Origin: Acidobacteria bacterium Mor1
GTDB lineage: Bacteria > Acidobacteriota > Polarisedimenticolia > Polarisedimenticolales > Polarisedimenticolaceae
Length of the DNA stretch: 64,000 bases
Direction: 5' to 3'
Assembly (NCBI GenBank): GCA_001664505.1
Contig: CP011806.1
Location: forward strand, 4,716,493-4,780,492
Within the stretch, counting starts at the first letter, position 1. The number at the start of each line of letters is the position of its first letter. Shown in pieces: positions 35,949-44,268 of this stretch. A program made the position numbers and the translations under genes. The notes beneath the pieces are model-generated. The model worked only from the letters and a program-made list of their open reading frames with translations. It was not told the DNA's origin and searched no databases.

Positions 35949-37469
35949 ATGCGTTTCCCCCTGGTCCTCGCTCTGTTGACCATGGCCGTGATTCCCGTGT
36001 GGAGTCAGGACACGGCACCCTATCGGGTTCTCCAGGGGGCCGGCCCGGCCGGATTCGGGGGCGGGGAGCTGCCGGCTGCCGAGGTCGCCGACCACATCAC
36101 CCCGGAGCAGCGGGCGCGGATCAAGGCGCAGATCGAGTTCAACCGGGAGCGGCTGCGCCGTGAGGGCGTTCTGATGCGCAGCTCGGTGGCCTCCACGCCG
36201 ACCTTCGGCTGGCCGCTCAAGCTGGCGCCGGGCCTGGACGACCCCGGCTATCACGGTGTCTCCAACTTCGTCGACCAGGATCCCGCCTTTCCCGGCGCGT
36301 TGCTCGACTACGATTGCCTCGACCGGACCTACGACATCGACGGCTACAACCACGCCGGCATCGATTTCTTCACCTGGCCCTGGGGTTGGCTGAAGATGGA
36401 CGAGGAAACCGTCTGGGTCGTGGCCGCCGCGCCGGGACAGATCGTCTACCGCGAGGACGGCAACTTCGATCGCAATTGCGGTTTCGGCGCCAGCGATTGG
36501 AACGCGGTCTACGTCGAGCACGCCGACGGGTCGGTCACCTGGTACGGCCATCTGAAGACCGACTCCCTGACCGAGAAGCAGGTCGGGGACTTCGTCGAGG
36601 AGGGGGAGTACCTGGGTGTCGTCGGCAGTTCCGGCAACTCGACCGGGCCCCACCTGCACATGGAGACCTACGACTCCGGGGGGAATCTGATCGAGCCCTA
36701 CGAAGGTCCGTGCAACGGCTTCAACAGCACCACCTGGTGGAAGGATCAGCGCCCCTACTACGACACTGCTCTCAACAGGGTGACCACCGGCTATGCGCCG
36801 CCGGTGATTCCGGTCTGCCCCGATCCGGAGCTGCCTCACGCCTCGGTGACCTTTGCCGCAGGCCCCGAGGTCTACTTCACCATGTACTATCGGGACCAAC
36901 TTCAGGGGCAGGTCTCGGACTTCACCCTGCGCCGTCCCGACGGCAGCCTCTATTCCAACTGGAACCACTCGAGCCCCGAACCCCACTACACCGGTTCCTA
37001 CTGGTACTGGTGGTTCGATATCCCCGTAGGTGAGCAGCAGGGGACCTGGAGCTTCACCGCCGAGTTCGAGGGGCAGACCATCGTCCGGGAGTTCTCGATC
37101 GGCGGCGGTACCGCGGCACTCAGCGGCCGGGTGCCCCAGTACCGGGTGCACGGCACCCAGCTGACGGTCACCCGGGGCGAGGGCTCCACCGTGGACCTGG
37201 CCTGGGGCGCCTCCTGTGCCGAGGGGGACAGCGACTTCGTGGTCTACGAAGGTGCCGTAGGTGACTTCACCAGCCACGCCCCGGTGCTTTGCAGCACCGC
37301 GGGAGCCCCGGTGGCGACGGTCACTCCGGCCGGAGGCTCGCGCTATTTCCTGATCGCGCCGGGGAACGGCGCGGTGGAGGGGAGCCGCGGGCGGGACAGT
37401 TCCGGCGTGGCTCGCCCCGCAGGCGCGGGGTCCTGTTTCCCGGAGAACGCTGCGCCGAGCTGCCCGTAG
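35949..37469 (+). CDS. Secreted M23 family peptidase (peptidoglycan endopeptidase-like)
   Basis: A 506-residue exported protein with a short signal peptide (MRFPLVLALLTMAV to WSQ). The LytM/M23 core spans about residues 125-265: the first zinc ligands are in NHAGIDFF (H and D) and the second pair in STGPHLHMETY (HxH), with VYVEHADGSVTWYGHL between, so the catalytic set is complete. Residues of about 290-410 form a beta-rich domain, and the last 80 residues resemble FN3 and end with GRDSSGVARP, the same type of tail found at 26261-28198 and 32031-35708. The ATG at 35949 has GGAGAG upstream. Substrates are probably peptidoglycan cross-links or a secreted protein. It ends 3 bp from the convergent VOC gene. 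Confidence 0.87.
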   Translation: MRFPLVLALLTMAVIPVWSQDTAPYRVLQGAGPAGFGGGELPAAEVADHITPEQRARIKAQIEFNRERLRREGVLMRSSVASTPTFGWPLKLAPGLDDPGYHGVSNFVDQDPAFPGALLDYDCLDRTYDIDGYNHAGIDFFTWPWGWLKMDEETVWVVAAAPGQIVYREDGNFDRNCGFGASDWNAVYVEHADGSVTWYGHLKTDSLTEKQVGDFVEEGEYLGVVGSSGNSTGPHLHMETYDSGGNLIEPYEGPCNGFNSTTWWKDQRPYYDTALNRVTTGYAPPVIPVCPDPELPHASVTFAAGPEVYFTMYYRDQLQGQVSDFTLRRPDGSLYSNWNHSSPEPHYTGSYWYWWFDIPVGEQQGTWSFTAEFEGQTIVREFSIGGGTAALSGRVPQYRVHGTQLTVTRGEGSTVDLAWGASCAEGDSDFVVYEGAVGDFTSHAPVLCSTAGAPVATVTPAGGSRYFLIAPGNGAVEGSRGRDSSGVARPAGAGSCFPENAAPSCP

Positions 37470-37472
37470 CCG

Positions 37473-37820
37473 CTACGGGACCTTCGCTTCGCCGCCTTCC
37501 ATCTCGACGAGGCCCATCGGGTTGCCCGCCGGATCGCGGAACAGACCCAACACCACGACCCCCGGGACTTCAAAGCGGGGCGTGTCGACGGAGCCGCCGG
37601 CCGCCACGACGGCGTCCAGGGTCGCGGTGACATCCTCGACGCCGACGTAGACCCGTTTCTCCGCCGGGTCCTTGCGGATGTTGGCCGAGAGGGGTGTGAG
37701 CACCTCGAGATTCAACTGGCCGCCTTCGCCGGCGTTCCAGGCGAAGACCTCCCGATAGAACCTGCGCAGCGCTTCGTCGTCGGGGCCGGCGATATCGAAG
37801 AATACGATCGGTGCGGACAT
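37473..37820 (-). CDS. VOC (glyoxalase/bleomycin-resistance) family protein
   Basis: A 115-residue cytoplasmic protein of one VOC module pair: IVFFDIAGPDDEALRRFYREVF at the start, V-Y-V-G-V-E-D-V in the middle and FRDPAGNPMGLVE at the end, the usual metal-ligand Glu site. Members bind a divalent metal and act in isomerisation, dioxygenation or resistance; the reaction here is unknown. CAGGAG precedes the ATG. It is 16 bp downstream of the glutamate synthase-like gene and probably co-transcribed with it. Confidence 0.85.
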   Translation of the reverse strand: MSAPIVFFDIAGPDDEALRRFYREVFAWNAGEGGQLNLEVLTPLSANIRKDPAEKRVYVGVEDVTATLDAVVAAGGSVDTPRFEVPGVVVLGLFRDPAGNPMGLVEMEGGEAKVP

Positions 37821-37836
37821 GCTGAACTCCTGAGAA

Positions 37837-39417
37837 TCAGACGGTGAAGCGTTCTGCCGAGGCGCGAGCCATCCACGGCGCGAACGCAGCCGGAGGCGTG
37901 CCGTCGAGCAGCGACCCCGGCTCGAGGTAGTCGAAGATTTCGGCGTAGGTCTGCACCTCGGTCCGTGAGATACGCCGGTGGATGTGATGCGGGCCGAGCC
38001 TGTCCGGGTGGTCCAGGCCGGCGGCGCCGAGCAGTTCGAGAAACGCCTCGACGGTTTCCTGCTGGTAGTTGGCCACCCGGACCGCCTTGTCGCCGACGAC
38101 CAGCCCGCGGGTCAGCTTCGGATCCTGGGTCGCGACGCCCACCGGGCACTCGTTGGAGTTGCACTTGAGCGCCTGAATGCAGCCCAGGGCGAACATGAAT
38201 CCGCGGGCGGAGTTGCACAGATCCGCTCCGGCGGCGATCCGCGCCGCCATGTTGAAGCCGGACAGAATCTTGCCCGAGGCGATCAGTTTTATCTCGTCCC
38301 GCAGGCCGAAACCGGTCAGGGCGCTGTGGACGAAGGCAAGGCCCTCGGTCAGCGGGCTTCCGACCCGGTTGGTGAACTCCAGCGGGGCTGCCCCGGTGCC
38401 GCCCTCGCCGCCGTCCACGGTAATGAAGTCCGGGCGCAGGCCGGTCTTGCGCATGGCCATGCAGATGCCGAGGAAGTCCGACGGATTGCCGACACAGAGC
38501 TTGAAGCCGATCGGCTTGCCTCCCGAGGCCTCGCGAAGGTCGGTGATGAACTCGAGCAGGCCGGTGGGAGAATCGAAGGCGGTATGCGCCGGCGGGGAAA
38601 GCACGTCGGAGCCCATGTCCACCAGCCGGATCGCCGCGATCTCCGGGGTGATCTTCTTGGCCGGCAGGATGCCCCCGTGGCCGGGCTTGGCGCCCTGGGA
38701 GAGTTTGACCTCGACCATGCGAACGTTGTCCGGCGCCACGGTTTCGCTGAACGCCGCCCGCGAGAAGCGGCCGTCCCGTTCCCTGCAGCCGAAGTAGCCG
38801 GTCCCGACCTGCCAGCAGAGATCGCCGCCCGGTTCCAGGTGGTGCGGCGCCACGCCTCCTTCGCCGGTGTTGTGGAAGAAGCCCCCCTGCCGTGCGCCGT
38901 CGGACAGGGCCCGGGTCGCCGCCGCCGAGAGGGATCCGAAGCTCATGGCTGAAACATTCAGCAGGGCTGCATCGTAGGGTTTTGCGCAGCGCCCCTCGCC
39001 GATGCGAACCCGGGGAGGGTCGTGGGGCGGATGGGTCGCCGCGATCGAGTGATGGATCCACTCGTAGCCCGGCTCGTACAGATTCCGTTTGGTGCCGAAA
39101 GGTACGGTCTCCAGCACTTTCTTGGCCCGCTGGTAGGCCACCGAGCGATGCTCCCGGTCGTAGGGGCGGCCGTCGGTATCGCTTTCCATGAAGTACTGGC
39201 GGATCTCGGGCCGGATCCGCTCGAAGAAATAGCGTAAACGCCCGAGGAGCGGGAAGTTGCGCAGGATGGCATGGCGGGGTTGCAGGGCGTCCCGGAGCCC
39301 CAGGCCGATCAGCGGCAGCAGGAGCAGCAGGCTCCACAGCACCTGGGGGTAGAACCAGGCCGCGGTGCCGACCGCCGCCAGCAAGAGGAACGAACCGAGG
39401 TAGAAAAGGTGCGCCAT
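37837..39417 (-). CDS. FMN-binding glutamate synthase family protein (membrane-anchored GltB2-like)
   Basis: A 526-residue protein. An N-terminal hydrophobic pair of helices (about residues 3-40) precedes the FMN-dependent glutamate synthase core: NVSAMSFGSLS, HNTGEGGVAPHH, KPGHGGILPAKKI, FITVDGGEGGTGAAP and a Cys-rich segment (CIQALKCNSNECPVGVATQ) that matches the 3Fe-4S site of GltS. No amidotransferase domain is present, as in the stand-alone family widespread in bacteria, whose substrate is not known. I place the start at the ATG at 39417, where the hydrophobic helix begins, rather than 36 bases upstream. It is divergent from the M13 peptidase gene. Confidence 0.9.
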   Translation of the reverse strand: MAHLFYLGSFLLLAAVGTAAWFYPQVLWSLLLLLPLIGLGLRDALQPRHAILRNFPLLGRLRYFFERIRPEIRQYFMESDTDGRPYDREHRSVAYQRAKKVLETVPFGTKRNLYEPGYEWIHHSIAATHPPHDPPRVRIGEGRCAKPYDAALLNVSAMSFGSLSAAATRALSDGARQGGFFHNTGEGGVAPHHLEPGGDLCWQVGTGYFGCRERDGRFSRAAFSETVAPDNVRMVEVKLSQGAKPGHGGILPAKKITPEIAAIRLVDMGSDVLSPPAHTAFDSPTGLLEFITDLREASGGKPIGFKLCVGNPSDFLGICMAMRKTGLRPDFITVDGGEGGTGAAPLEFTNRVGSPLTEGLAFVHSALTGFGLRDEIKLIASGKILSGFNMAARIAAGADLCNSARGFMFALGCIQALKCNSNECPVGVATQDPKLTRGLVVGDKAVRVANYQQETVEAFLELLGAAGLDHPDRLGPHHIHRRISRTEVQTYAEIFDYLEPGSLLDGTPPAAFAPWMARASAERFTV

Positions 39418-39536
39418 GGCGGCGACTCTACGGAGCGGCGCCGGGCCCGTCAACCATGGCGTGGACGCATTTCCACGCGCCCGCTAAGTTGGTGGGCCGG
39501 CCAAGAGCCGATGCCCCGAATCAAGGAGATTGAAGG

Positions 39537-41597
39537 ATGCGTTTTGCCCCGATCCTGTTGCTCGCCCTCGCCCTGCTTACGGCGGGCTGCGCCGGCACCG
39601 GCACCGATACCGCCGATGACGGTATTCCGGAGAACCCGAACACCAACGCTCGCGGCCTGGACCGCAAGAACCTCGACGAGTCGGTCAGCCCCTGCGAAGA
39701 CTTCTATCGCTACGCCAACGGCAGCTGGATGGATCGCAACCCGATTCCCGCCGACCAGTCGACCTGGGGCATCGGCAACGAGATGCAGGAGCGCAACTAC
39801 TTCCTGCTGCGTTCGATCCTCGACGACGCTTCCGATGCCGGAGCGGCCAAGGGCACCAACAAGCAGAAGGTCGGTGACTTCTGGCGCATGGCGATGGACA
39901 CCGACACCATCGAGAAGCAGGGTCTCGAGCCGCTGCAGGCCGACCTGGACCGGGTCGCGGCCGCCGCGTCGGCCGACGACATTCTGGCGATCATCACCGA
40001 CTGGCACCGCGAGGGTGCATCGGTGCTGTTCGGCTTCGCCATCTTCCAGGACCTGATGGACACCACTCAGTACATCGGCTACGCGGTGCAGGGTGGGCTG
40101 GGCCTTCCCGACCGGGATTACTACACCCGGGACGACGACGAGTCGGCCGCGCTGCGCGACAAGTACCGCAACCACGTCGCACGGATGTTGACCATGACCG
40201 GTAGCGACGAGGCGGAGGCCGGCGCCGAAGCCGACGCGATCATGGCTCTCGAGACGCGGCTGGCCGAGGCATCCTTGACCAACGTCGAGATGCGCAACCC
40301 GGCGACCTACTACAACATTCAGCCGGTCGACCATGCCAACGCCCAGACGCCCCGCTTCAACTGGTCGCGCTACCTCGAAGCGATGGATCTCGGAGAGCTC
40401 GAGACTTTCTCCTACGCCCATCCCAAGTTCTTCGCCGAGATGAACAGCGCCCTGGGCGACACCGACCTCGACACCTGGAAGGCGTACCTGCGCTGGCATC
40501 TGATCGATGGCTTCGCGCCCTACCTCAGCGACGCCTTCGTTCAGGCCAACTTCGACTGGACCAAGGAACTCAGTGGTGCCGAGGAGCTGCGTCCCCGCTG
40601 GAAGCGGGCGATCGATCAGACCAGCGGCAGCCTGGGCGAGGCCCTCGGCGAGGTCTACGTCGAGCGGGCCTTCCCGCCGGCGACCAAGCAGAAGGCGGAC
40701 GAGATGATCGAGAACCTGCGGGCCTCGATCCGTAGCCGCATCGAACAGCTCGACTGGATGACCGACGAAACCCGGAGCCAGGCGCTGACGAAGCTCGAGT
40801 CCTTCGTCTCCAAGATCGGCTACCCCGACGAGTGGCGCGACTACAGCCCGCTCACCATCGGAACCGACAGCTACGTGGCCAACGTCCGTGCGGCCACCGC
40901 GTTCGAGGCCAAGCGCAACCGGGACAAGATCGGCCAGCCGATCGATCGCAACGAATGGGGCATGGCTCCCCAGGTGATCAACGCCTACTACAACCCGGTG
41001 ATGACCGAGATCGTCTTCCCCGCCGCGATCATGCAGCCCCCGTTCTTCGACGGCGGGATGGATGACGCCGTGAACTACGGCGCCATGGGCGCCGTGATCG
41101 GCCACGAGTTCATGCACGGCTTCGACGATCAGGGAAGCCGCTTCGATGCCGACGGCAACATGAAGAACTGGTGGAGCGATGCCGATCGCGCCGCCTTCGA
41201 GGAGCGCACCGCACGGCTGGTCGCCCAGTACAACGGCATGGAAGCTCTCGAGGGGCTCAACGTCGACGGCCAGCTGACCCTGGGTGAGAACATCGGCGAT
41301 CTGGCCGGTGTGACCATGGCGTACTACGCGCTCCAGAAGGCGCTCGAGGGCGAAAACCCCGGCGAGATCGACGGGTTCACTCCCGAGCAGCGCTTCTTCC
41401 TCGCCTGGGCCCAGTCCTGGCGACGCAACTACCGGGACGAGGCACTCAAGCTGCAGGTCAACACCGACGTGCACTCGCCGTCGATGTTCCGGACCAACGG
41501 GCCGCTGGCCAATATGCCCGAGTTCGCCGCGGCGTTCGGTTGCAAGGACGGCGACGCCATGGTGCTCGCCGCGGATCAGCGCGCCGACATCTGGTAG
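39537..41597 (+). CDS. M13 family metallopeptidase lipoprotein (neprilysin/PepO-like)
   Basis: A 686-residue lipoprotein: signal with lipobox L-T-A-G-C, then the two-lobed M13 fold. SPCEDFYRYANGSWM near the N-terminus is the family signature. Zinc ligands H523 and H527 with E524 lie in VIGHEFMHGFDDQG, and the third ligand E584 in ENIGDLAG. The C-terminus ends with a Trp (ADIW), as usual in this family. It should cleave oligopeptides on the N-terminal side of hydrophobic residues, in the periplasm or at the outer membrane. AAGGAG lies upstream of the ATG. The gene is monocistronic. Confidence 0.95.
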   Translation: MRFAPILLLALALLTAGCAGTGTDTADDGIPENPNTNARGLDRKNLDESVSPCEDFYRYANGSWMDRNPIPADQSTWGIGNEMQERNYFLLRSILDDASDAGAAKGTNKQKVGDFWRMAMDTDTIEKQGLEPLQADLDRVAAAASADDILAIITDWHREGASVLFGFAIFQDLMDTTQYIGYAVQGGLGLPDRDYYTRDDDESAALRDKYRNHVARMLTMTGSDEAEAGAEADAIMALETRLAEASLTNVEMRNPATYYNIQPVDHANAQTPRFNWSRYLEAMDLGELETFSYAHPKFFAEMNSALGDTDLDTWKAYLRWHLIDGFAPYLSDAFVQANFDWTKELSGAEELRPRWKRAIDQTSGSLGEALGEVYVERAFPPATKQKADEMIENLRASIRSRIEQLDWMTDETRSQALTKLESFVSKIGYPDEWRDYSPLTIGTDSYVANVRAATAFEAKRNRDKIGQPIDRNEWGMAPQVINAYYNPVMTEIVFPAAIMQPPFFDGGMDDAVNYGAMGAVIGHEFMHGFDDQGSRFDADGNMKNWWSDADRAAFEERTARLVAQYNGMEALEGLNVDGQLTLGENIGDLAGVTMAYYALQKALEGENPGEIDGFTPEQRFFLAWAQSWRRNYRDEALKLQVNTDVHSPSMFRTNGPLANMPEFAAAFGCKDGDAMVLAADQRADIW

Positions 41598-41608
41598 CAA
41601 GTTCACGA

Positions 41609-41637
41609 GGCCGTCCGGGGGTAGCTCCCCGGGCGGC
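41609..41637. terminator. Bidirectional hairpin between convergent genes
   Basis: A long GC-rich stem with a single G:U pair lies between the M13 peptidase stop (41597) and the sulfotransferase stop (41665). It has no T-tract on either side. Confidence 0.5.
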
Positions 41638-41664
41638 CACTGGCGCCCGGCGTCTTCGGTCGCG

Positions 41665-42627
41665 CTAGTGCGGCCGGCCGAAGGGGCCTAGCCCGCGGCG
41701 GTACCGGTCGATCCAGACCGTGGGCAGGCTCTGCGCCGCCAGGCCCTGTTCGTCGCGCCCGGCGGTGTCCACCCCGCGCCGGTCCCATCCTTCGGGAATC
41801 GAGTCGGCGAAGCGGTCGACGCACGCCCGGTAGCTCGCTGCGGTGTAGCGCAACGCCAGGCGCCTCAACTCCTCCGGGATCTCCTCGCTGCGGTCCGGCG
41901 AGGCGTTGACCTGTAGCTCGAAGTGGGCAGCCCAACGGTCGATGCCCAGAAAGTCGGCCAGCGAGTCGACCGACTCGGTGCGGAACAGCGTCTCGTAGAA
42001 ACCGATCCAGATCTCCCCGGGCTCGAACACCGTCTCCAGCTTCGAGAGGGTTGCCCCGTAGTCGCTGCGTGCCCTGGGCTGGGCCTTGTCCAGATAGCGC
42101 TCGAAGGTCTCCAGCCCCGGTGTCTCTTCCCGACGCCGACAGAGTTGGCGGAACGCGGACCACAGCCGCGAGACCGGGTCCCGCAACAGATAGATCACCT
42201 TGACCTGCGGGTGGAACCCACGGATTGCCCGGAAACCCTCGAGGGGCAGGGTGGAGTAGGCCGGGGTGATCTCGCCGAAGACCCGGTGGGAACCATGGAT
42301 CAGGTGCCGGAAGTAGCGCCGGTACATGTTGGGTTCGTCCTGGGTGCGCATGCGGAAGTAGAGGCCGTCGAGATCGGCGCGGAAGACCGGATCCCGGAGA
42401 AGCTCGGGCTGGGCCACCACGTTTCGCGCCGCGGCGGCGAAACGTGTGCGGAAGGTCTCCTCGTCCCAGCGCATCTCCGGCGCGCCGTGGCGGCTGTCGA
42501 AGAAGTGCAGCTCTTTCATCCCGGACATCGCGACCTGGGGGTGGTGCCAGAGCTGATGGTGCAGCCATGACGTACCCGCTTTCTGGGCCCCGATACCCAC
42601 GATGTAGGTCTTCTGCGACAAGCTCAT
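41665..42627 (-). CDS. Sulfotransferase family protein (heparan-type)
   Basis: A 320-residue protein. VGIGAQKAGTSWLHHQL is the 5'-phosphosulfate-binding loop of PAPS-dependent sulfotransferases, and VKVIYLLRDPVSRLWSAF is the 3'-phosphate-binding motif with the usual R and S. E-L-H-F-F-D follows the first motif, typical of the NDST/heparan-type branch that sulfates polysaccharides. The ATG at 42627 has GGAGG upstream; the frame is open 63 bases further without similarity. Acceptor unknown: a cell-surface glycan is likely. This is one of three sulfotransferase-type genes in the window, from different subfamilies. Confidence 0.87.
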   Translation of the reverse strand: MSLSQKTYIVGIGAQKAGTSWLHHQLWHHPQVAMSGMKELHFFDSRHGAPEMRWDEETFRTRFAAAARNVVAQPELLRDPVFRADLDGLYFRMRTQDEPNMYRRYFRHLIHGSHRVFGEITPAYSTLPLEGFRAIRGFHPQVKVIYLLRDPVSRLWSAFRQLCRRREETPGLETFERYLDKAQPRARSDYGATLSKLETVFEPGEIWIGFYETLFRTESVDSLADFLGIDRWAAHFELQVNASPDRSEEIPEELRRLALRYTAASYRACVDRFADSIPEGWDRRGVDTAGRDEQGLAAQSLPTVWIDRYRRGLGPFGRPH

Positions 42628-42741
42628 CGAGATCCTCCGCCGCGGCAGTATACGGGGGAGGTCGTCGCGGGTGAAGTGGGAGATCCGCATCGAGATGCGA
42701 CCGAACTGCGCGGCTATGCTCTTGCTGCGGAAGGTGGCAAG

Positions 42742-43587
42742 ATGCCTGCTCCGAACCCGGGGCGCACAGGAGGGCTGTCGATCAAACCGTCATGGAAACG
42801 CCGGATCGCCGAGATGGATGCCGTGGCGTCGCCGGGCGGCCGGCGACGCCACGGGTTGTGCGTCGTCGAGGGGCTACGGTTGGTCGAGCGGGCCGTGCGC
42901 GCCGGGGCGACGCTGCGAGTCGCGGTCGCCCTCCGTGAGTTTCTGGAGGACCCGTCGCCGCGCCAGGCGGCGCTGCGGCAAGATCTCGCGGGGGTGGGTT
43001 GTACGTTGGAGGAGGTTCCTTCCGAGGCGCTCGCCGACATAACCGAAGGGCGTGACCTGGGGGGGATCTTGGCCCTGGCGGAGCTGCCGGCGGCCCCCAC
43101 GTTGGCCGAGGTCCTTGCTCGGCCGGCCGCTCAACCCGCGCGCTTGCTGGCATGTGTGGGCCTTCACGATCCGGGGAACGCCGGAGCCCTGGTGCGAACG
43201 GCCCACGCCTGCGGCGCCGCCGCGCTGCTGGCCGCCGGCAGCACCGACCCTTTCCATCCCAGGGCGATCCGCACGTCCATGGGGAGCGTGTTCAAGCTGC
43301 CGTCGATCTCATTCGATGATCTAGCCACCATGTCCGCCGCCTTGCGCGAGGCCGGAGTCAGGACCCTGGCGGCGGTAAGCGAGCAGGGGACTCCTCTGCC
43401 TCTAGTGCCTCGTCCCGACGGTCCTGTCGCCGTCGTCATGGGCAGTGAAGCCTTCGGATTGTCCGAGGCAGACTGTGCGCAACTCGACGAGAAGGTCACG
43501 ATCCCGATGGCCGAAGGGGTCGACTCGTTCTCGATCAATGCGGCGGCCGCGGTGATGTTGTACGAGCTGGGACGCGGCGCGCCCTGA
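42742..43587 (+). CDS. TrmH/SpoU family RNA 2'-O-methyltransferase
   Basis: A 281-residue protein. The N-terminal substrate-binding part (RHGLCVVEGLRLVERAV) is the L30e/L7Ae-like fold of SpoU enzymes. The C-terminal knotted methylase has the three motifs: HDPGNAGALVRTAHACGA, VVMGSEAFGLS and IPMAEGVDSFSINAAAAVMLYE, which form the SAM-binding trefoil knot. It methylates the 2'-hydroxyl of a ribose in rRNA or tRNA; the exact position cannot be read from the sequence. I chose the ATG at 42742, preceded by GGAAGGTGG; an upstream ATG at 42676 in the same frame would add 22 unrelated residues. Confidence 0.93.
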   Translation: MPAPNPGRTGGLSIKPSWKRRIAEMDAVASPGGRRRHGLCVVEGLRLVERAVRAGATLRVAVALREFLEDPSPRQAALRQDLAGVGCTLEEVPSEALADITEGRDLGGILALAELPAAPTLAEVLARPAAQPARLLACVGLHDPGNAGALVRTAHACGAAALLAAGSTDPFHPRAIRTSMGSVFKLPSISFDDLATMSAALREAGVRTLAAVSEQGTPLPLVPRPDGPVAVVMGSEAFGLSEADCAQLDEKVTIPMAEGVDSFSINAAAAVMLYELGRGAP

Positions 43588-43681
43588 GCCGCTACTCTCC
43601 GGGCGTTTGCTCCGCCAGGCGAAACCTGCTCCTCCGGTTCCTGCAGTTAGAAGCAGGACCCAACCTCAAGGAGGAGTTGCG

Positions 43682-44245
43682 ATGTTCAAGAAACCCAGAA
43701 CCCGATTCCGCTACCTGTTGCCCTTGATGCTGATCGTGGCTTCGGCGGCAGCTGATCGCGTGTCCGCTTCGGAGCGCACCGTCTGGAAGAGCGTGGCGAT
43801 GGCCTGCACTCCGACGTCGGAGACGCTGGAGCGCGGCAACTTCGTGACCACCGGAGGCCGGGTCAAGCACGACAACGGCGCCCTGGGGACCATCTCGTTC
43901 ATCTGCCCGTTCAACGTGCCGGGATTGCGGCCCAACCGCCTCTACCGCCTGCGCGCCAGGGTCAACCGTCTGTCGGGCAACCTCGATCCTGCCGACTACA
44001 CTTCGATCAAGCTCCGCGGAGCGTTCGATGTATCGGGACACGTGATCGACATCCTGGAAACCGAAACCGCCGTACCCGGATCCGCCGGCGATACGTGGAC
44101 GCTGACCAGTCCCCAGGAACTGATCGGCTGGCAGAACGGCATCACCTACTGGGTGCAGATCACGATTCGGCGCGACCGGGTGGAGCGGGCCGCCGGACGC
44201 GAACAGATCCCGTCGGTGCTGAACGTCGAGCTACTTCAGGACTGA
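43682..44245 (+). CDS. Hypothetical secreted protein
   Basis: A 187-residue protein. AAGGAGGAG stands six bases before the ATG at 43682, an unusually good ribosome site, and the first 38 residues form a signal peptide (FKKPRTRFRYLLPLMLIV to VSA). The mature part of about 150 residues is beta-rich, with two Cys (ACTP and FICPF) that could pair, and phrases such as LRPNRLYRLRARVNRLSG and ITYWVQITIRRDRV. I do not recognise a family. It ends 23 bp from the convergent asparagine synthetase-like gene. Confidence 0.7.
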   Translation: MFKKPRTRFRYLLPLMLIVASAAADRVSASERTVWKSVAMACTPTSETLERGNFVTTGGRVKHDNGALGTISFICPFNVPGLRPNRLYRLRARVNRLSGNLDPADYTSIKLRGAFDVSGHVIDILETETAVPGSAGDTWTLTSPQELIGWQNGITYWVQITIRRDRVERAAGREQIPSVLNVELLQD

Positions 44246-44268
44246 GAGCGTCTGCGCCGGGCGGGCGC

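Noticed and set aside
39450-41606. A 718-codon minus-strand frame opposite the M13 peptidase gene
   Set aside because: The sense gene has all zinc-site motifs and a lipobox; the antisense product shows nothing.
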